64,000 bases of DNA from Hondaea fermentalgiana (lineage: Eukaryota; Sar; Bigyra; Thraustochytrida; Thraustochytriidae). A model generated the notes under the pieces. The model ran no database searches. It saw nothing but the letters and a program-made list of their open reading frames with translations, and had not been told where the DNA came from. Position numbers and translations under genes: made by a program. The stretch covers positions 171,054 through 235,053 of the forward strand of contig NPFB01000115.1 of assembly GCA_014084085.1 (NCBI GenBank). The letters are read 5' to 3'. Position 1 is the stretch's first letter. The number at the start of each line of letters is the position of its first letter. This document shows positions 47,475 through 57,304 of this stretch, one piece after another.

Positions 47475-50400
47475 CTCGACAGCAGCTTTCGCGTCCCTGA
47501 ACCACGTCAGCTTCAGTCAAAGCGGGCTCTCAGGTTTCCTGCGCCGCAAAAGGGCGATGTTGCGTTGGACTTCGTCCCCCTCGCGAGGCACGTGTCCCTC
47601 GCCGGTCGCTGGCTGTCTTCGCGCTGCGAGCTGCAGCTGCTCGCGCAGGTCCTCGCTCTTTCCTTCCTGCCGAGCAAGCGACCGACCGACCGACAGACAG
47701 ACAGACAGACCTCTTCCTCTTCTCCTTCTTCCTCGCGCCAGCGCGCGAGGGATTGATTGGGATTCCTTTCCGCCTCGATGCCGAGGCCGTGTCGCCGCGG
47801 TGCTCGCTTGGAGCGAGCGACATTCTCGCGGGGCAAAAGCCGCTCTGTGGAGGCCCGTTCTCCCGCGCACGGCGCCGCCTTTTCCCCCTCGCCGGCCCCC
47901 TTCTTTTACCGGCGCGTCCCCGCGAGAAGCGGGGCAGGTCCGGAGCGGACGGACTCGGGAAGCCGTGGGTGCCCGGCGGCCTCGCCTAGGTCACCGGGAA
48001 GGTCGATTCGCGGCTCCGCCCGAGTCGAGAGCGGTCGAGACCGGCGCCGTCAGCGACCCCAGCGACCGTGTCGCGTTCAGGGGCACGCAGTGGGTGCACT
48101 GCGCTACTTGAGCGCGGCGCGACTTTTCCTCATCATCGTGGCCGCCCGAGTCTCGCGCGGCGCGGCAGCGGCGGTGCTGCACTGCGACGGCCAGCAGGAG
48201 TGAGTGACACGAGGAGAGGCCATCGTTTCCGCCTTGTGCGGCCACGCTGCCGCCGGCCAGTGTCCCAAGGATACTCGGCTTGCTTGGCAGTCCAGTGGCG
48301 ATGCCTCGAGGCAGGTACGCGGCGCGAGGGCAGCACAGCAAGCGCGCGAGCTAGCTAGCATTCTCGTCCACGGTGTCGCTGACAATGAGCTAGCTGCAAA
48401 ACTTGCCTTGGTTTTTTCCGCCTGCTCAGGACTGTATCTTGTCTCGCCAAGTCGAGCTCGCGCGCTCCGCTTCAGCCACGGTAGCGGCAGCGGCCGCGAT
48501 AGCGACACGCCACGTCACGCGGTCCTTCGCGGGGCGCGGAGCCGCAGCAGCCCGGCCTGGGTGCGCCGGCGTGCGCGGGCTCCCCGAGCTGCGCCGCGAT
48601 GTAAGCACTTGCATTCTTGCACGAGCTCCTCTTCGCGCTTTCCCCACCCTCTTGGGCCCTTTCCTCCCGCCGCTCGCAGCCGCCACGGCGCCGTCGCGTG
48701 TTCGCGCTCAGGCTGCGCGCGCCAGGCTGCAGTGCAGCAGCAGCTAGCTGCCGGCCGCGAGCTCCCGCCACCCGGATCGAGGTCGGGGTCCAGGTCCAGG
48801 AGCTCGAGTGACTGTGAGTTCTGCCCGCTCCCGGCGCACTCCAGCCAAACTAACCACCGCGGCCAGAGTCGGGACACCGCTCAGCTCGGGCCGGCGCACC
48901 GTGTGAGCAGGAGCGCGAGGGCAAGCAAGAGGCTTGGCGGAAGGCGGCTCGCGGCTGCAGGAGGACGTGGATGTTGAGAATGTTGAACAGGTTAGGATGT
49001 TGGAGATGATGATGGTGAGCAGGAGGAGGATGTGGAGGAGGAGGTCGCGGTCGCCATCGCCTCGGCTTCGTGTTGCGGATCGGTCCTCCAAAGAGCGGCT
49101 ATCTATGTGCATGAGGGTGGTAGTAGCATTTTGTTGACAGCTCGGGTGTGCTGGGAGCGACAACGCAGCCGCCTGTGCGAGGTTAGTAGGTCCACGGTCA
49201 CGGCCGTGGGCCGGACCCGCGGTCGGAGCAGGGCAGGACCGAGGTGAAGTCGCTGCGACGGACCCGGCGGCTGACCGATGAATTGTGAACCGGGGCAGCG
49301 GCTGCGGCTGCGGCTGCGGCTCGCCAAGGCGTCCGCCGGGGCGATTTGGATCATCTTGTCTTGATGATGAATGGGCTGCACGATCTCTCCTCTCCTCACC
49401 TCTCTCGCCATCGAAGGGAGGCTATAGTCTCGGCTTGGAGCGCAGGAACACCTTCTTCGGGTTAGTCGCCCAGCTCAAGGTCGTCGGTGTCCCGTTGCGG
49501 CAGGCCACTGTGCCTGATCCGCATGTCCTCCTCCGACTCCGTCTTCGCCGCCATTAGCCAGAACGGGCGGGAAGTTCGCCTCGTCGCCCAAGTCGGCTAG
49601 GAAAGGAATAAGCTATCCCTCGTCGCCCGTGCCGCTCGCAAAAAAGTCGTCGCAAGGCGAGCACGCAAGCACGCAAGCACGCAAGCACGCAAGTACAGCA
49701 AGCAAGCAAGCAAGCTCCACTCCACGCCACGCCGTGCCATGCCTCGCCTCGCCTCGCCTCGCTACTCCCCTGATCAGATCAGCACGACCCGCGGGGCGCT
49801 CGTCCTCCCCCTCCCCGCTCGGGAAGTTTTCTAGGCGGAAGGACCCGGCAAACCCCGGCGCGAGGCAGGTACGAAGCCCGAGGCCGCGCCGCGCTCGCGG
49901 TCCTTCCGCTCGTACGGGTTCTTGGAGGAGGAGAGAGAGGCAATAAATAGTAGTACTATACACTACTTACTAGACGAATACCACCGCACGAACCCGACAC
50001 CCAAACCGCAATTCCCAGCGCAGACCCGGCCGAGACGAGCGGGCGAGCGAGCGAGCGAGCGAGCGAACAAACCTGCAAGTCGGAAGTCCTCGCGCCGCGC
50101 GTGTACAGAGTGAGAGGCGGGCCGAGACGGGCGCAGAGCTTGCGCGAGAGCGAGGGTGAGAGCGCGAGGTTGGTTTGAGTTGAGGTGGTTGATCAGTGCG
50201 TGTGCCAAGCAGGCAAGCGTCGGTCCGCTCAAACAAAGCCTGCGCAGACACAAACCGCGAAGGAGCGAGCGCGGACACGACCGGCGGCAGCAAGACAAGC
50301 TTCGAGGGGAGAGCGGCGCGGCCCTGCGCAGCCCGGCTTACCAAGAGTCGGCAGCCCTCTCCAGCGACAGTGAGTTCGTTTGATCTCGCCTCAAGTTCGT

Positions 50401-50948
50401 CTTGTCTCATCTCATCTCATCTCATCTTATCCTCGAGTCGATCTCATCTGCATCTTCATCTTCATCTGCATCTGCATCAACGACCCGCGGCTCGACTCCG
50501 CCCGCGACGCGCGCCCGCGAAGCGACGGCGAGAGGCTGAGGCGAGCGGCGGCGCCGGCGGTGGTCCATACGAGCGGCGAGGTCGCGCGGCCAGCGGCTGG
50601 CCAGCGAGGCGGCGAGGCGACCAGAAGAAAGCAGCCAAGCAGAGAAGAGCGAACAGAGCATAACATACACAGCACGACATAACAGCCAGCCGCGAGCAGC
50701 AGAGCTGCTTCTGCGACGGCGCCACGCGCGAGCGAGCGGCGGCGCGGCGCGCGGACTCGCGGAGAGGAGCGGCGCGGGACCGGGCCGCGAAGTCGAGCGC
50801 GAGGCAAGCGAGCGAAAGCGCGAGCGAAGAGAGCTGGCGCGGCGACGAGCCCCCGGAGACCAACGACGACCGACCAGCGGCGGCAGCAAGTCCAGCCAAG
50901 CCAGCCAGCCAGCCAGCCAGGCAGCCAGAGCCTGCGCGCGAGGGAAGG
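47475..50948. other. 3.5 kb GC-rich intergenic region with simple repeats
   Basis: Two divergent genes flank this region. It contains GACC/GACA repeats (47681-47710), GCAAGCAC and GCAA repeats (49660-49712), GCCTC pentamers (49741-49763), a GAGC repeat (50040-50065), CTCAT pentamers (50405-50430) and a GCCA repeat (50897-50922). A frame at 47757-48203 ends in a hydrophobic segment next to a GTGAGT, but I see no partner exon. No gene is supported. Confidence 0.5.
50405..50430. repeat. (CTCAT)n pentanucleotide array
   Basis: Five units of CTCAT (equivalent to GATGA on the other strand), about 0.5 kb upstream of the acidic-protein gene. Confidence 0.85.
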
Positions 50949-51761
50949 ATGACGTCTGACTCAGACTCGGACGAGGAAATGACGCTCGCAGACCTGCAGC
51001 GGAAAACCTCCATGACCAGGGCGGCGGCGTCGGCGAGCGAAGCCTCTGCCGTGAACGACGACGAAGACGACGAGGAGAGCAAGGAGACCGACAGCAAGAG
51101 CAACGGCAAAGCACACGATGACGATGAAGATGACGATGGAGAAGGGGGAGATGATGACGATGATGAAGAGGATAGTGACGACAACCTTACCTTGAGCGCC
51201 TTCATGAAGACTCGAGCGAAACGTTCAAAGGATAAGATTAGCTACAAAGAGGTGTCCTCCGAGGACGAGGACGACGAAGTGATTCCAAACCCCAAGAAGC
51301 CAAAACCGTCTCCCGGACCTCCGAGCACGGAAGAGACCGCCAAACACACCCTTGTGGGCAACATCCTTAAACGCTGGCAATACTGCCTCCCCTACTGGCC
51401 GGACCTCTCCAACGTAGAAAAACCACCAAAGACCTTTATCGAAACCGGCACAAAGGGTGTCTATGTCGGCATCGCCCCAGACAACCTCGGCGAGATTAGG
51501 GACCTGCGACCGAGGGACGGCAAGGCCCCCATCTTCTCTGTACTCATCAAGTTTCCCGCCAAGGAGCTCAAGGAGGACCTTGTCAACGGTATTGCCAAAC
51601 AGCAAAAGGCCCTCGAAGACAACAAAGACCGCTACCCTAGCGACTGGTTCCAGACTGTGTCCAAGCTGCTCAAGGCCGAAGCCAAAACCGCACGCGCCCT
51701 CGTTCCCTCCAAGATTGATGCCGAATACAAGACCTGGGCTCGTAAACATGTCCGTAAGTGA
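50949..51761 (+). CDS. Acidic, probably nuclear protein of unknown family; may continue past this stop by splicing
   Basis: The unspliced frame gives 270 residues, starting MTSDSDSDEEMTLADLQRK. The first 90 residues are strongly acidic, with Asp/Glu runs like those of histone chaperones or chromatin factors. A Pro/Lys linker follows (NPKKPKPSPGPP). The conserved-looking part (about 128-265) contains LVGNILKRWQYCLPYWPDLS, GVYVGIAPDNLGEIRDLRPR and a helical KQQKALEDNKDRYPSDWFQ segment. I do not recognise the domain. The stop (CGT AAG TGA) is formed inside a perfect splice donor GTAAGTGAGG at 51754. A pyrimidine tract and CAG acceptor end at 51844, followed by an Arg/Lys-rich frame. The true C-terminus may therefore be spliced. 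Confidence 0.65.
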   Translation: MTSDSDSDEEMTLADLQRKTSMTRAAASASEASAVNDDEDDEESKETDSKSNGKAHDDDEDDDGEGGDDDDDEEDSDDNLTLSAFMKTRAKRSKDKISYKEVSSEDEDDEVIPNPKKPKPSPGPPSTEETAKHTLVGNILKRWQYCLPYWPDLSNVEKPPKTFIETGTKGVYVGIAPDNLGEIRDLRPRDGKAPIFSVLIKFPAKELKEDLVNGIAKQQKALEDNKDRYPSDWFQTVSKLLKAEAKTARALVPSKIDAEYKTWARKHVRK

Positions 51762-51971
51762 GGTTGTCTGCTTCTGATATGATCTGTTTTGTCCTTTTGC
51801 TTGCTGTATCGAAGTCACTTGACCCTTCCCCTCCAACTCTCCAGAAAACAAAAGAAGGAACGAGCGTTTGGTTCGCAATCGGAAAAGAAAAAATACACCT
51901 TACAAGCTCATCGCTGTCCAGACAAAAGCAATTCCTTCTCTTTATTATTGTAATCATTCTCACTTTGTAAA

Positions 51972-53780
51972 TCATTCAGAAGTGACAACCATCGTCGATG
52001 GTGACACGCGGCCCCGACGCGCAAACACCGCCACCTTTTCAATGAAATGCGTGTATGGAAAATGGTCCGCGAAACACAACTCTTGCAATTCAAAGTTCGC
52101 AGCGAGTGCCGCCGCATTTCGCTCAAGACCGTCTCCACACGCCACATACACAAGGAAATCCACGCTGTCAAGCTCACCGACAAAAGATGCAAGCTCATCA
52201 GGCAAACCTCGACGAGGTGGGTCCACCAAACATACCGTGGGGCCCTCTGCAGCGTCCCAGCCACCACGAGCCGCACGGCGCAAGATGCGAGGTAGACGCC
52301 TCATGTCGTCACAAAAAACTTGGACGTGGTCGAGACCATTAAGCGCCAAGTTTCGCCTCGCCTGCTTGACCAGGTGAGGATCAATCTCGACGCAGACCAC
52401 ACGAGCAAAGAGGTCAGCGAGTCCGACCGTATGATTGCCACATCCGCTGCACAATTCTAGCAATCGCGCATTCGCAACGCCACATCCTTTGAGCGTGGCA
52501 TGCAGCCAGTCATTCACGCCACGCGTGATGGCACCGTTGGGGTTCGAAAAGCTCCCCTCGACTTGGCAAAGGCGGCGCCCGGGAAAAAGGCCTGTCTCTA
52601 GCACACGAGCCTCGCCCTCGTCCGGCGAATCAAGGTCTCCCCCCACATCGAGCCCGCTTCGCTGCCCCAAACTCGCTGTCCGCACGCACTTGCGAGAGCG
52701 CCACACAGCCGTCACACGGCCCTCCAAGACTTGGGCAAGTCGTGCGAGCAAGCCTTTTTGCATCACCGTGCTCCACGTCTCCGTCGTCATCTTGGCATCT
52801 TCTTGGCCACTACTGCCTTGCTCGTCTTTGCTTTCACTTGGACTCAAATGATAAAGCGTCACAACAAAGTCCTGGCCGTCCATCGTATCGACAAAGTTTA
52901 CAACGTGAAGGGACTCTGCAGAGGGGATCTCACTGCCGCCAGGGGCGTCGAGACTGGCGAGCAAAGCGCGCATGGCGCGCTGCATGCGTTCAGTTGCAAT
53001 AGGAAAGTCGCCATCAATGATGAAAGCCGTCCTTCGTGGGTCTTCCGGGTCTGTGTTGGAGATGCCGAGTCGATGGGGCCCATCCGAGCCACTGCGCCCC
53101 ACAAAGAACTTGAGTCGTAATCTGTGCGACCGCACCGGCGACGCCACGACATGAACGCGCTCGCTCTCGAGCCTGGGCCAGTTCGCTTGTAGCTCCGCTT
53201 GCATCTTTACAGCTAGCTGCACCGCGTAGCTCAAGCCGCTCACGGGCATGACAAAGCCCCGAAGTCTGTGTTCCCGCGGGCCCTCGCTTGCCGCGTCGCC
53301 GTCCACGTCCACGCCGAGGGCCTCGAGCGCCGCCGCCACCCGCTCGCAGACCACGGGGTCCATGTCCATGGCCGCGCTCCGCACGACCTCGCCCCGCGTC
53401 GCGGGACTCTCGCCACCGCCGCGGCTCGCGGCCGCAAGCGCGGCGCCAATGTCCGCGCACACCGAGCACGAGCACACCATCGCGCGCGAGCCCTCGCGCG
53501 CGCCTCGCGGCGCCAGACTCGCTCGGGGTCTGCCGCTTGTCGCGCGTGACCTTGCGGCGCGCACGACCTCTCCTTCTCTTTGCTTTTTGCTTGGCTTGGC
53601 TTGGCCGCCTCGCGACGCGCGTGCAGATCGAGGAGACGAGCCGCAGGCACCCTGCGCACGCGATGCTCTGCGGGCGCCACGCACTCCGACCGGGTCCGCG
53701 CGAGAGCTCGCGCGACGCGGTCGTTCTCGTGCGGGAGCTCGCGACGGCGAGGTGCGCGGCATCTCATGCGCCAATGTCAT
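51972..53780 (-). CDS. TrmA-like tRNA (uracil-5-)-methyltransferase
   Basis: The conserved region matches bacterial TrmA. QVEGSFSNPNGAITRGVNDW is followed by the SAM-binding motif LLELCSGCGNHTVGLADLF, then VCLVDPPRRGLPDELASF. The catalytic region reads FLVYVACGDGLERN (nucleophile Cys retained) and the end HFPYTHFIEKVAVFA has the general-base Glu. TrmA makes m5U54 in the T-loop of tRNA. The nucleophile context VACGDG differs from the usual SCNPxT. I start at ATG 53780 (602 residues); ATG 53480 (502 residues) is also plausible because the intervening 100 residues are Arg/Ala/Ser-rich and may be 5' leader or a targeting sequence. Only the C-terminal 400 or so residues are conserved. Confidence 0.83.
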   Translation of the reverse strand: MTLAHEMPRTSPSRAPARERPRRASSRADPVGVRGARRASRAQGACGSSPRSARASRGGQAKPSKKQREGEVVRAARSRATSGRPRASLAPRGAREGSRAMVCSCSVCADIGAALAAASRGGGESPATRGEVVRSAAMDMDPVVCERVAAALEALGVDVDGDAASEGPREHRLRGFVMPVSGLSYAVQLAVKMQAELQANWPRLESERVHVVASPVRSHRLRLKFFVGRSGSDGPHRLGISNTDPEDPRRTAFIIDGDFPIATERMQRAMRALLASLDAPGGSEIPSAESLHVVNFVDTMDGQDFVVTLYHLSPSESKDEQGSSGQEDAKMTTETWSTVMQKGLLARLAQVLEGRVTAVWRSRKCVRTASLGQRSGLDVGGDLDSPDEGEARVLETGLFPGRRLCQVEGSFSNPNGAITRGVNDWLHATLKGCGVANARLLELCSGCGNHTVGLADLFARVVCVEIDPHLVKQARRNLALNGLDHVQVFCDDMRRLPRILRRAARGGWDAAEGPTVCLVDPPRRGLPDELASFVGELDSVDFLVYVACGDGLERNAAALAANFELQELCFADHFPYTHFIEKVAVFARRGRVSPSTMVVTSE

Positions 53781-54360
53781 GAGCCGTGAGGACGAGGACG
53801 CACGCTCGGGCGCGAGAGCGACAACCGGCAGCTCCAGTTCGCCACGCGAGCGGGCCGCTCCTCGCCCCGCATCGTCGATTTCTCGCGCGCGTGGTTCTAG
53901 CGTGCAAGTATGAAGGTATGCCGCGCGAGACGAGATGAGATGAGACGAGATGCCGCGCAGATGATGCCGAGGAAGGAGAGACTCTGGCAGGCAAAACCCC
54001 CATCCATTCACGCATCCATCGCTCGCGCACCGGCGACGCGACGCGACGCGACGCGACGCGACGGGAAGCAAGGCGCCGCGACGCCGCGGCAGGGCGAGCG
54101 AGGGCGACCTCTCGCGCCGGCCGTCGCGTGCCGCGAGCGGCAAGTGCCCGTGCGTGGGTACGGGCAGCCAGCCACGTGCAAGTTGTGCGCGATCCCGAGC
54201 CGCACACGCGAGCTCGCGCGAGCGCTGGGGCGTCGCGCGGACGAGCGGCGCGCGTCTGCCGCTCGCTCGGTTGCTCGCTCGTCCTACTTTATAACGCGGG
54301 CCTTAGCCCGGAGGCAGTCCGTCAGGTCCACGCAAAAAGGCATCGTCGAAGCCAGCAACA
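53781..54360. promoter_or_regulatory. Divergent promoter region with GACGC pentamers
   Basis: About 0.58 kb of very GC-rich sequence lies between the TrmA gene and the PA-domain gene. It contains a degenerate GAGAC/GATGA array (53927-53952) and six GACGC units (54034-54063). A short AT-rich TATAAC-like element near 54289 lies 70 bases upstream of the PA-gene ATG. Confidence 0.45.
54034..54063. repeat. (GACGC)n pentanucleotide array
   Basis: Six perfect units in the TrmA/PA divergent promoter. Confidence 0.9.
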
Positions 54361-57039
54361 ATGCTCAGACGAAAGCGCTGCGGCGTGTTTCTCAAGGCTG
54401 CCGCCTTCACTTGCGTCACAGTTCTGGCAGTCATTTATCGTGCTCAAGCAGCGGGTCCGCACGTGGATATTCGCTGGAATGTGCTTGCAGGGCAATATTT
54501 TTTGTCAGAGAATATCGAGGTGCAGAATGGTGGCTTCGATATTGAGGTGGGTCCCACCGCCGTTCAGGTTCGCGGCGTTCAAGCAGGTCGGGGGGCGCGG
54601 AGACCTTCTCAACATAACGGCCAAGCAGATGTTGACGACGACGACGACGATGAAGACGATGACGACGAGGAGGAGAGTAATGACACGGAGGAGAATGACT
54701 CAAATCACTCGAACAAGACGCTTCTTGCCGCACAAAAGCGCCTTCGTCCACTTCTTCCCCAAGACCAATGGGGTTTCCGCAAATTAGATGTTAGCGCAGC
54801 AATCGAAAAGGCAAGTCGCTTTCGTGTCACTGTGCGAGCAAGTTCTTCCTCTGACGCCCCGCCCCGTTTCCGTCTTGGTCTTGCGCCTTCGATCAACATA
54901 CGCCCTGGCAAGCCCTTTTATCGCGAGTGGATGGTCGACAATCGCTGCCTCTGGTACTTGGCCGGTAGGCCAGACGAGGCCGCAGAATTCAACAATGACG
55001 GAGTATGGGGCGCTTTCTCCCAAGATGGCTGTCTTGAGGGCAAGGCTCTCACCATGGAGGTGGACCTTGAAAGGGCGCTCGTGACGTTTGGGGCTCCAAC
55101 AGGCCCGGATAGCGCCCAATTCCAAGGACCTCGATTGCATTTTTCTCTTGATGGGTTTGCGCCCATCTCAACGCTGCATCTCACGGAAATACGCGACCAC
55201 CTCTCGTTGCCACAGGAGCTCATCATCAATGGGGCCAGCTTTAGCTTTGAGACCTCCAACTTTGGCCCAGACCTTCCTCTTGGTCGCGCGATTGTGCAAT
55301 CGCTGGCAATCGCGGACCCCATCGACGCATGCGATCCCTTTTCGCGCGATGTCGCACGGGCCATCCGTGGCAAGATTCTTTTTGCGCTTCGAGGTGGATG
55401 CGACTTTCTTGACAAGGTGCTCCACGCTCAAGAAGCGGGCGCTATCGCTGTCATTGTTGCAGACCACAATGAGCCGCGCCGCGCAGGCCGCGGGGCGCGC
55501 ACAGGCGAAGGCAAGGGCGCAAAGGCGAAAGGCGCAAAGCAACAAGGATCCCAGGCCCGTCAGTCCCAGCCTGCGTCTGCGCAAGACCCCACCCAGCTCG
55601 GCGACGTCTCTGAGGGCTACGACCTCGTCATCATGGATCACGTCAACCGCCATAAAGATGCCGCGCGCGTCTCCATTCCTTCCGTCTTTGTCTCAAACGC
55701 GGCTGATGTTTTCATCGCGGCGCAGCGCAAGTCTGGTCGCCCGCTCAACGTCCTCTTGCGCGGATCTGTCGACGCGCCAGCGCACCACGGCCTTCATTGG
55801 CGTGACCATGGTCTCTCCCCGGCCGTCTGGCTGGGTCCTGAAACGGACATCAAGGTGTCTGTCGAAGTTGTCGACGCAAACGCGCCCCCTGCTGCGCCTG
55901 CGATCTGCCGGCCCCTAGTCTACCTTCCTTTTGCTGTGTCCGAGCATGAATCGCTTCTCGGGTCGTTGCGTGGCCTCACCGTCTCTCGAGATTCGCAAAA
56001 TCTCTTTGGGCCGCATCTTAGCAAACGCCTTGCAGCGCATGCTCAAGTATGTGAAGAAGCCGCCACCCCGCTGTACTCCTTTGCATCTCTTGACGATGTT
56101 GGCCACTTTCTCGTACCATGGACTTCCGCGACTCGAGACCTTCGTGAGCGTGCTCGCGCCGCCAAACTCGCGGCTGCGAAGGGCTTTGCCATTGGATGGG
56201 GACTTAGCGAGGTGAACACGCTTTCGCACATCCGCCTCTCGGGAAACATGGCTCGCATGCAGGGAGCACCATGCGCAGACGTTGCGGATTTGTCATTGGA
56301 GGAAGGTAATCACATTGGCGTCCAGACCACACGAGCTCACACAGTGTGCTCCTTTGTGTACGGTCTTGCCAGACCTTTGACAATTCATGCAAAAGGTCCT
56401 CTTCCTGTCGTACCACAAGCTGGGTTGTTCGGAAGCTTTTTGCGTGCCCCCATCGTGTACTATTGGCATGCAACGCTTGTGTCGACCGCCTCTGGTGCTG
56501 GTGACGACGCGAAGGAAGGCGAAGCACAAAGGTTCGGCGATGACGACGTTTTTGCAGCGATTGGTGTCGTGGCTGAACCGATGAGCTCGGCAAGCGATTT
56601 TTGGGGTATTTCCTCAAAGGGTATTCCCCTTCATAAGGGCCGTGAGCTCAAGGTCTCATCGTCCTCGCCGGAATTGACTGCCGCTCTTCGCTGGACTTCT
56701 TTTGCTGGCGTCCTTCTCGACCTCGGCGACATGACGCTCACAATCTTTACAAGCGCTGACCATACACAATGGGTCACCTTTACGTTGCGCACCAATGCAG
56801 ACGCCTTGCTTCCAGTGATGGGCCTGCGCGATGATCCAGAACCAAGGTTTGGCGTCTTGCCGATGATTGCCTTGCAAGCTGGCAGCGCTGCGAAAACTTC
56901 GGAGCTGGCCACACCATCGCGTGCGGCAGAGGTGCGAGACCAACGTTTGGCCAGGACTGCAAGCAGCAAGTGCATTCAGGCACACGCCGATCTAGCAATT
57001 TGCGTTGCTGTTAAATCCGACGCAGTGCCGTCGTCCTAA
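54361..57039 (+). CDS. Secreted protein with PA domain and SPRY-like C-terminal region
   Basis: The protein is 892 residues. The N-terminus (MLRRKRCGVFLKAAAFTCVT, then VLAVIYRAQA) is a signal peptide or signal anchor. An acidic run (about 89-115) follows. A protease-associated domain spans about 305-458: LGRAIVQSLAIADPIDACDP, then GKILFALRGGCDFLDKVLHA and GAIAVIVADHN, split by a Lys/Gly/Gln-rich insert, ending SIPSVFVSNAADVFIAA. The C-terminal part (about 697-823) reads IVYYWHATLVSTASG, FAAIGVV, FWGISSKG, FAGVLLDLGDMTLTIFTSAD and LLPVMGL, in the order of SPRY/B30.2 strands. PA domains occur in vacuolar sorting receptors, RNF13-like ligases and secreted proteases. No protease, RING or C-terminal membrane segment is visible. 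The combination is unusual and its role is unknown. The SPRY assignment is from pattern only. Confidence 0.72.
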   Translation: MLRRKRCGVFLKAAAFTCVTVLAVIYRAQAAGPHVDIRWNVLAGQYFLSENIEVQNGGFDIEVGPTAVQVRGVQAGRGARRPSQHNGQADVDDDDDDEDDDDEEESNDTEENDSNHSNKTLLAAQKRLRPLLPQDQWGFRKLDVSAAIEKASRFRVTVRASSSSDAPPRFRLGLAPSINIRPGKPFYREWMVDNRCLWYLAGRPDEAAEFNNDGVWGAFSQDGCLEGKALTMEVDLERALVTFGAPTGPDSAQFQGPRLHFSLDGFAPISTLHLTEIRDHLSLPQELIINGASFSFETSNFGPDLPLGRAIVQSLAIADPIDACDPFSRDVARAIRGKILFALRGGCDFLDKVLHAQEAGAIAVIVADHNEPRRAGRGARTGEGKGAKAKGAKQQGSQARQSQPASAQDPTQLGDVSEGYDLVIMDHVNRHKDAARVSIPSVFVSNAADVFIAAQRKSGRPLNVLLRGSVDAPAHHGLHWRDHGLSPAVWLGPETDIKVSVEVVDANAPPAAPAICRPLVYLPFAVSEHESLLGSLRGLTVSRDSQNLFGPHLSKRLAAHAQVCEEAATPLYSFASLDDVGHFLVPWTSATRDLRERARAAKLAAAKGFAIGWGLSEVNTLSHIRLSGNMARMQGAPCADVADLSLEEGNHIGVQTTRAHTVCSFVYGLARPLTIHAKGPLPVVPQAGLFGSFLRAPIVYYWHATLVSTASGAGDDAKEGEAQRFGDDDVFAAIGVVAEPMSSASDFWGISSKGIPLHKGRELKVSSSSPELTAALRWTSFAGVLLDLGDMTLTIFTSADHTQWVTFTLRTNADALLPVMGLRDDPEPRFGVLPMIALQAGSAAKTSELATPSRAAEVRDQRLARTASSKCIQAHADLAICVAVKSDAVPSS

Positions 57040-57304
57040 TTATTTGCGGACTTTAATGCGGCGCGCGTGCGCATTGGGAAGCGCGTGCGCGCCAAGTCAT
57101 TCACAATAACTGATTTTGATGCGTCCTTCGAAAATGTATTGACAGTGGGGACAAAACAAACCCATCACGAGAAACGTATTGAAAAGGTTTCCCCCCACCC
57201 CCATCAGGAAAGCAAGTAGAAGCAGGCAGGCCTATCGTTAAAAACAAGTTTTCTGAGGATTTTGATAAGAAAAATGCAGAACGGAAGAGTAAAGGCTGGC
57301 GTTG

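Noticed and set aside
47757..48203. Frame ending in a hydrophobic segment next to GTGAGT
   Set aside because: No downstream exon with matching phase or homology could be found; the rest is Arg/Ala/Pro spacer-like.
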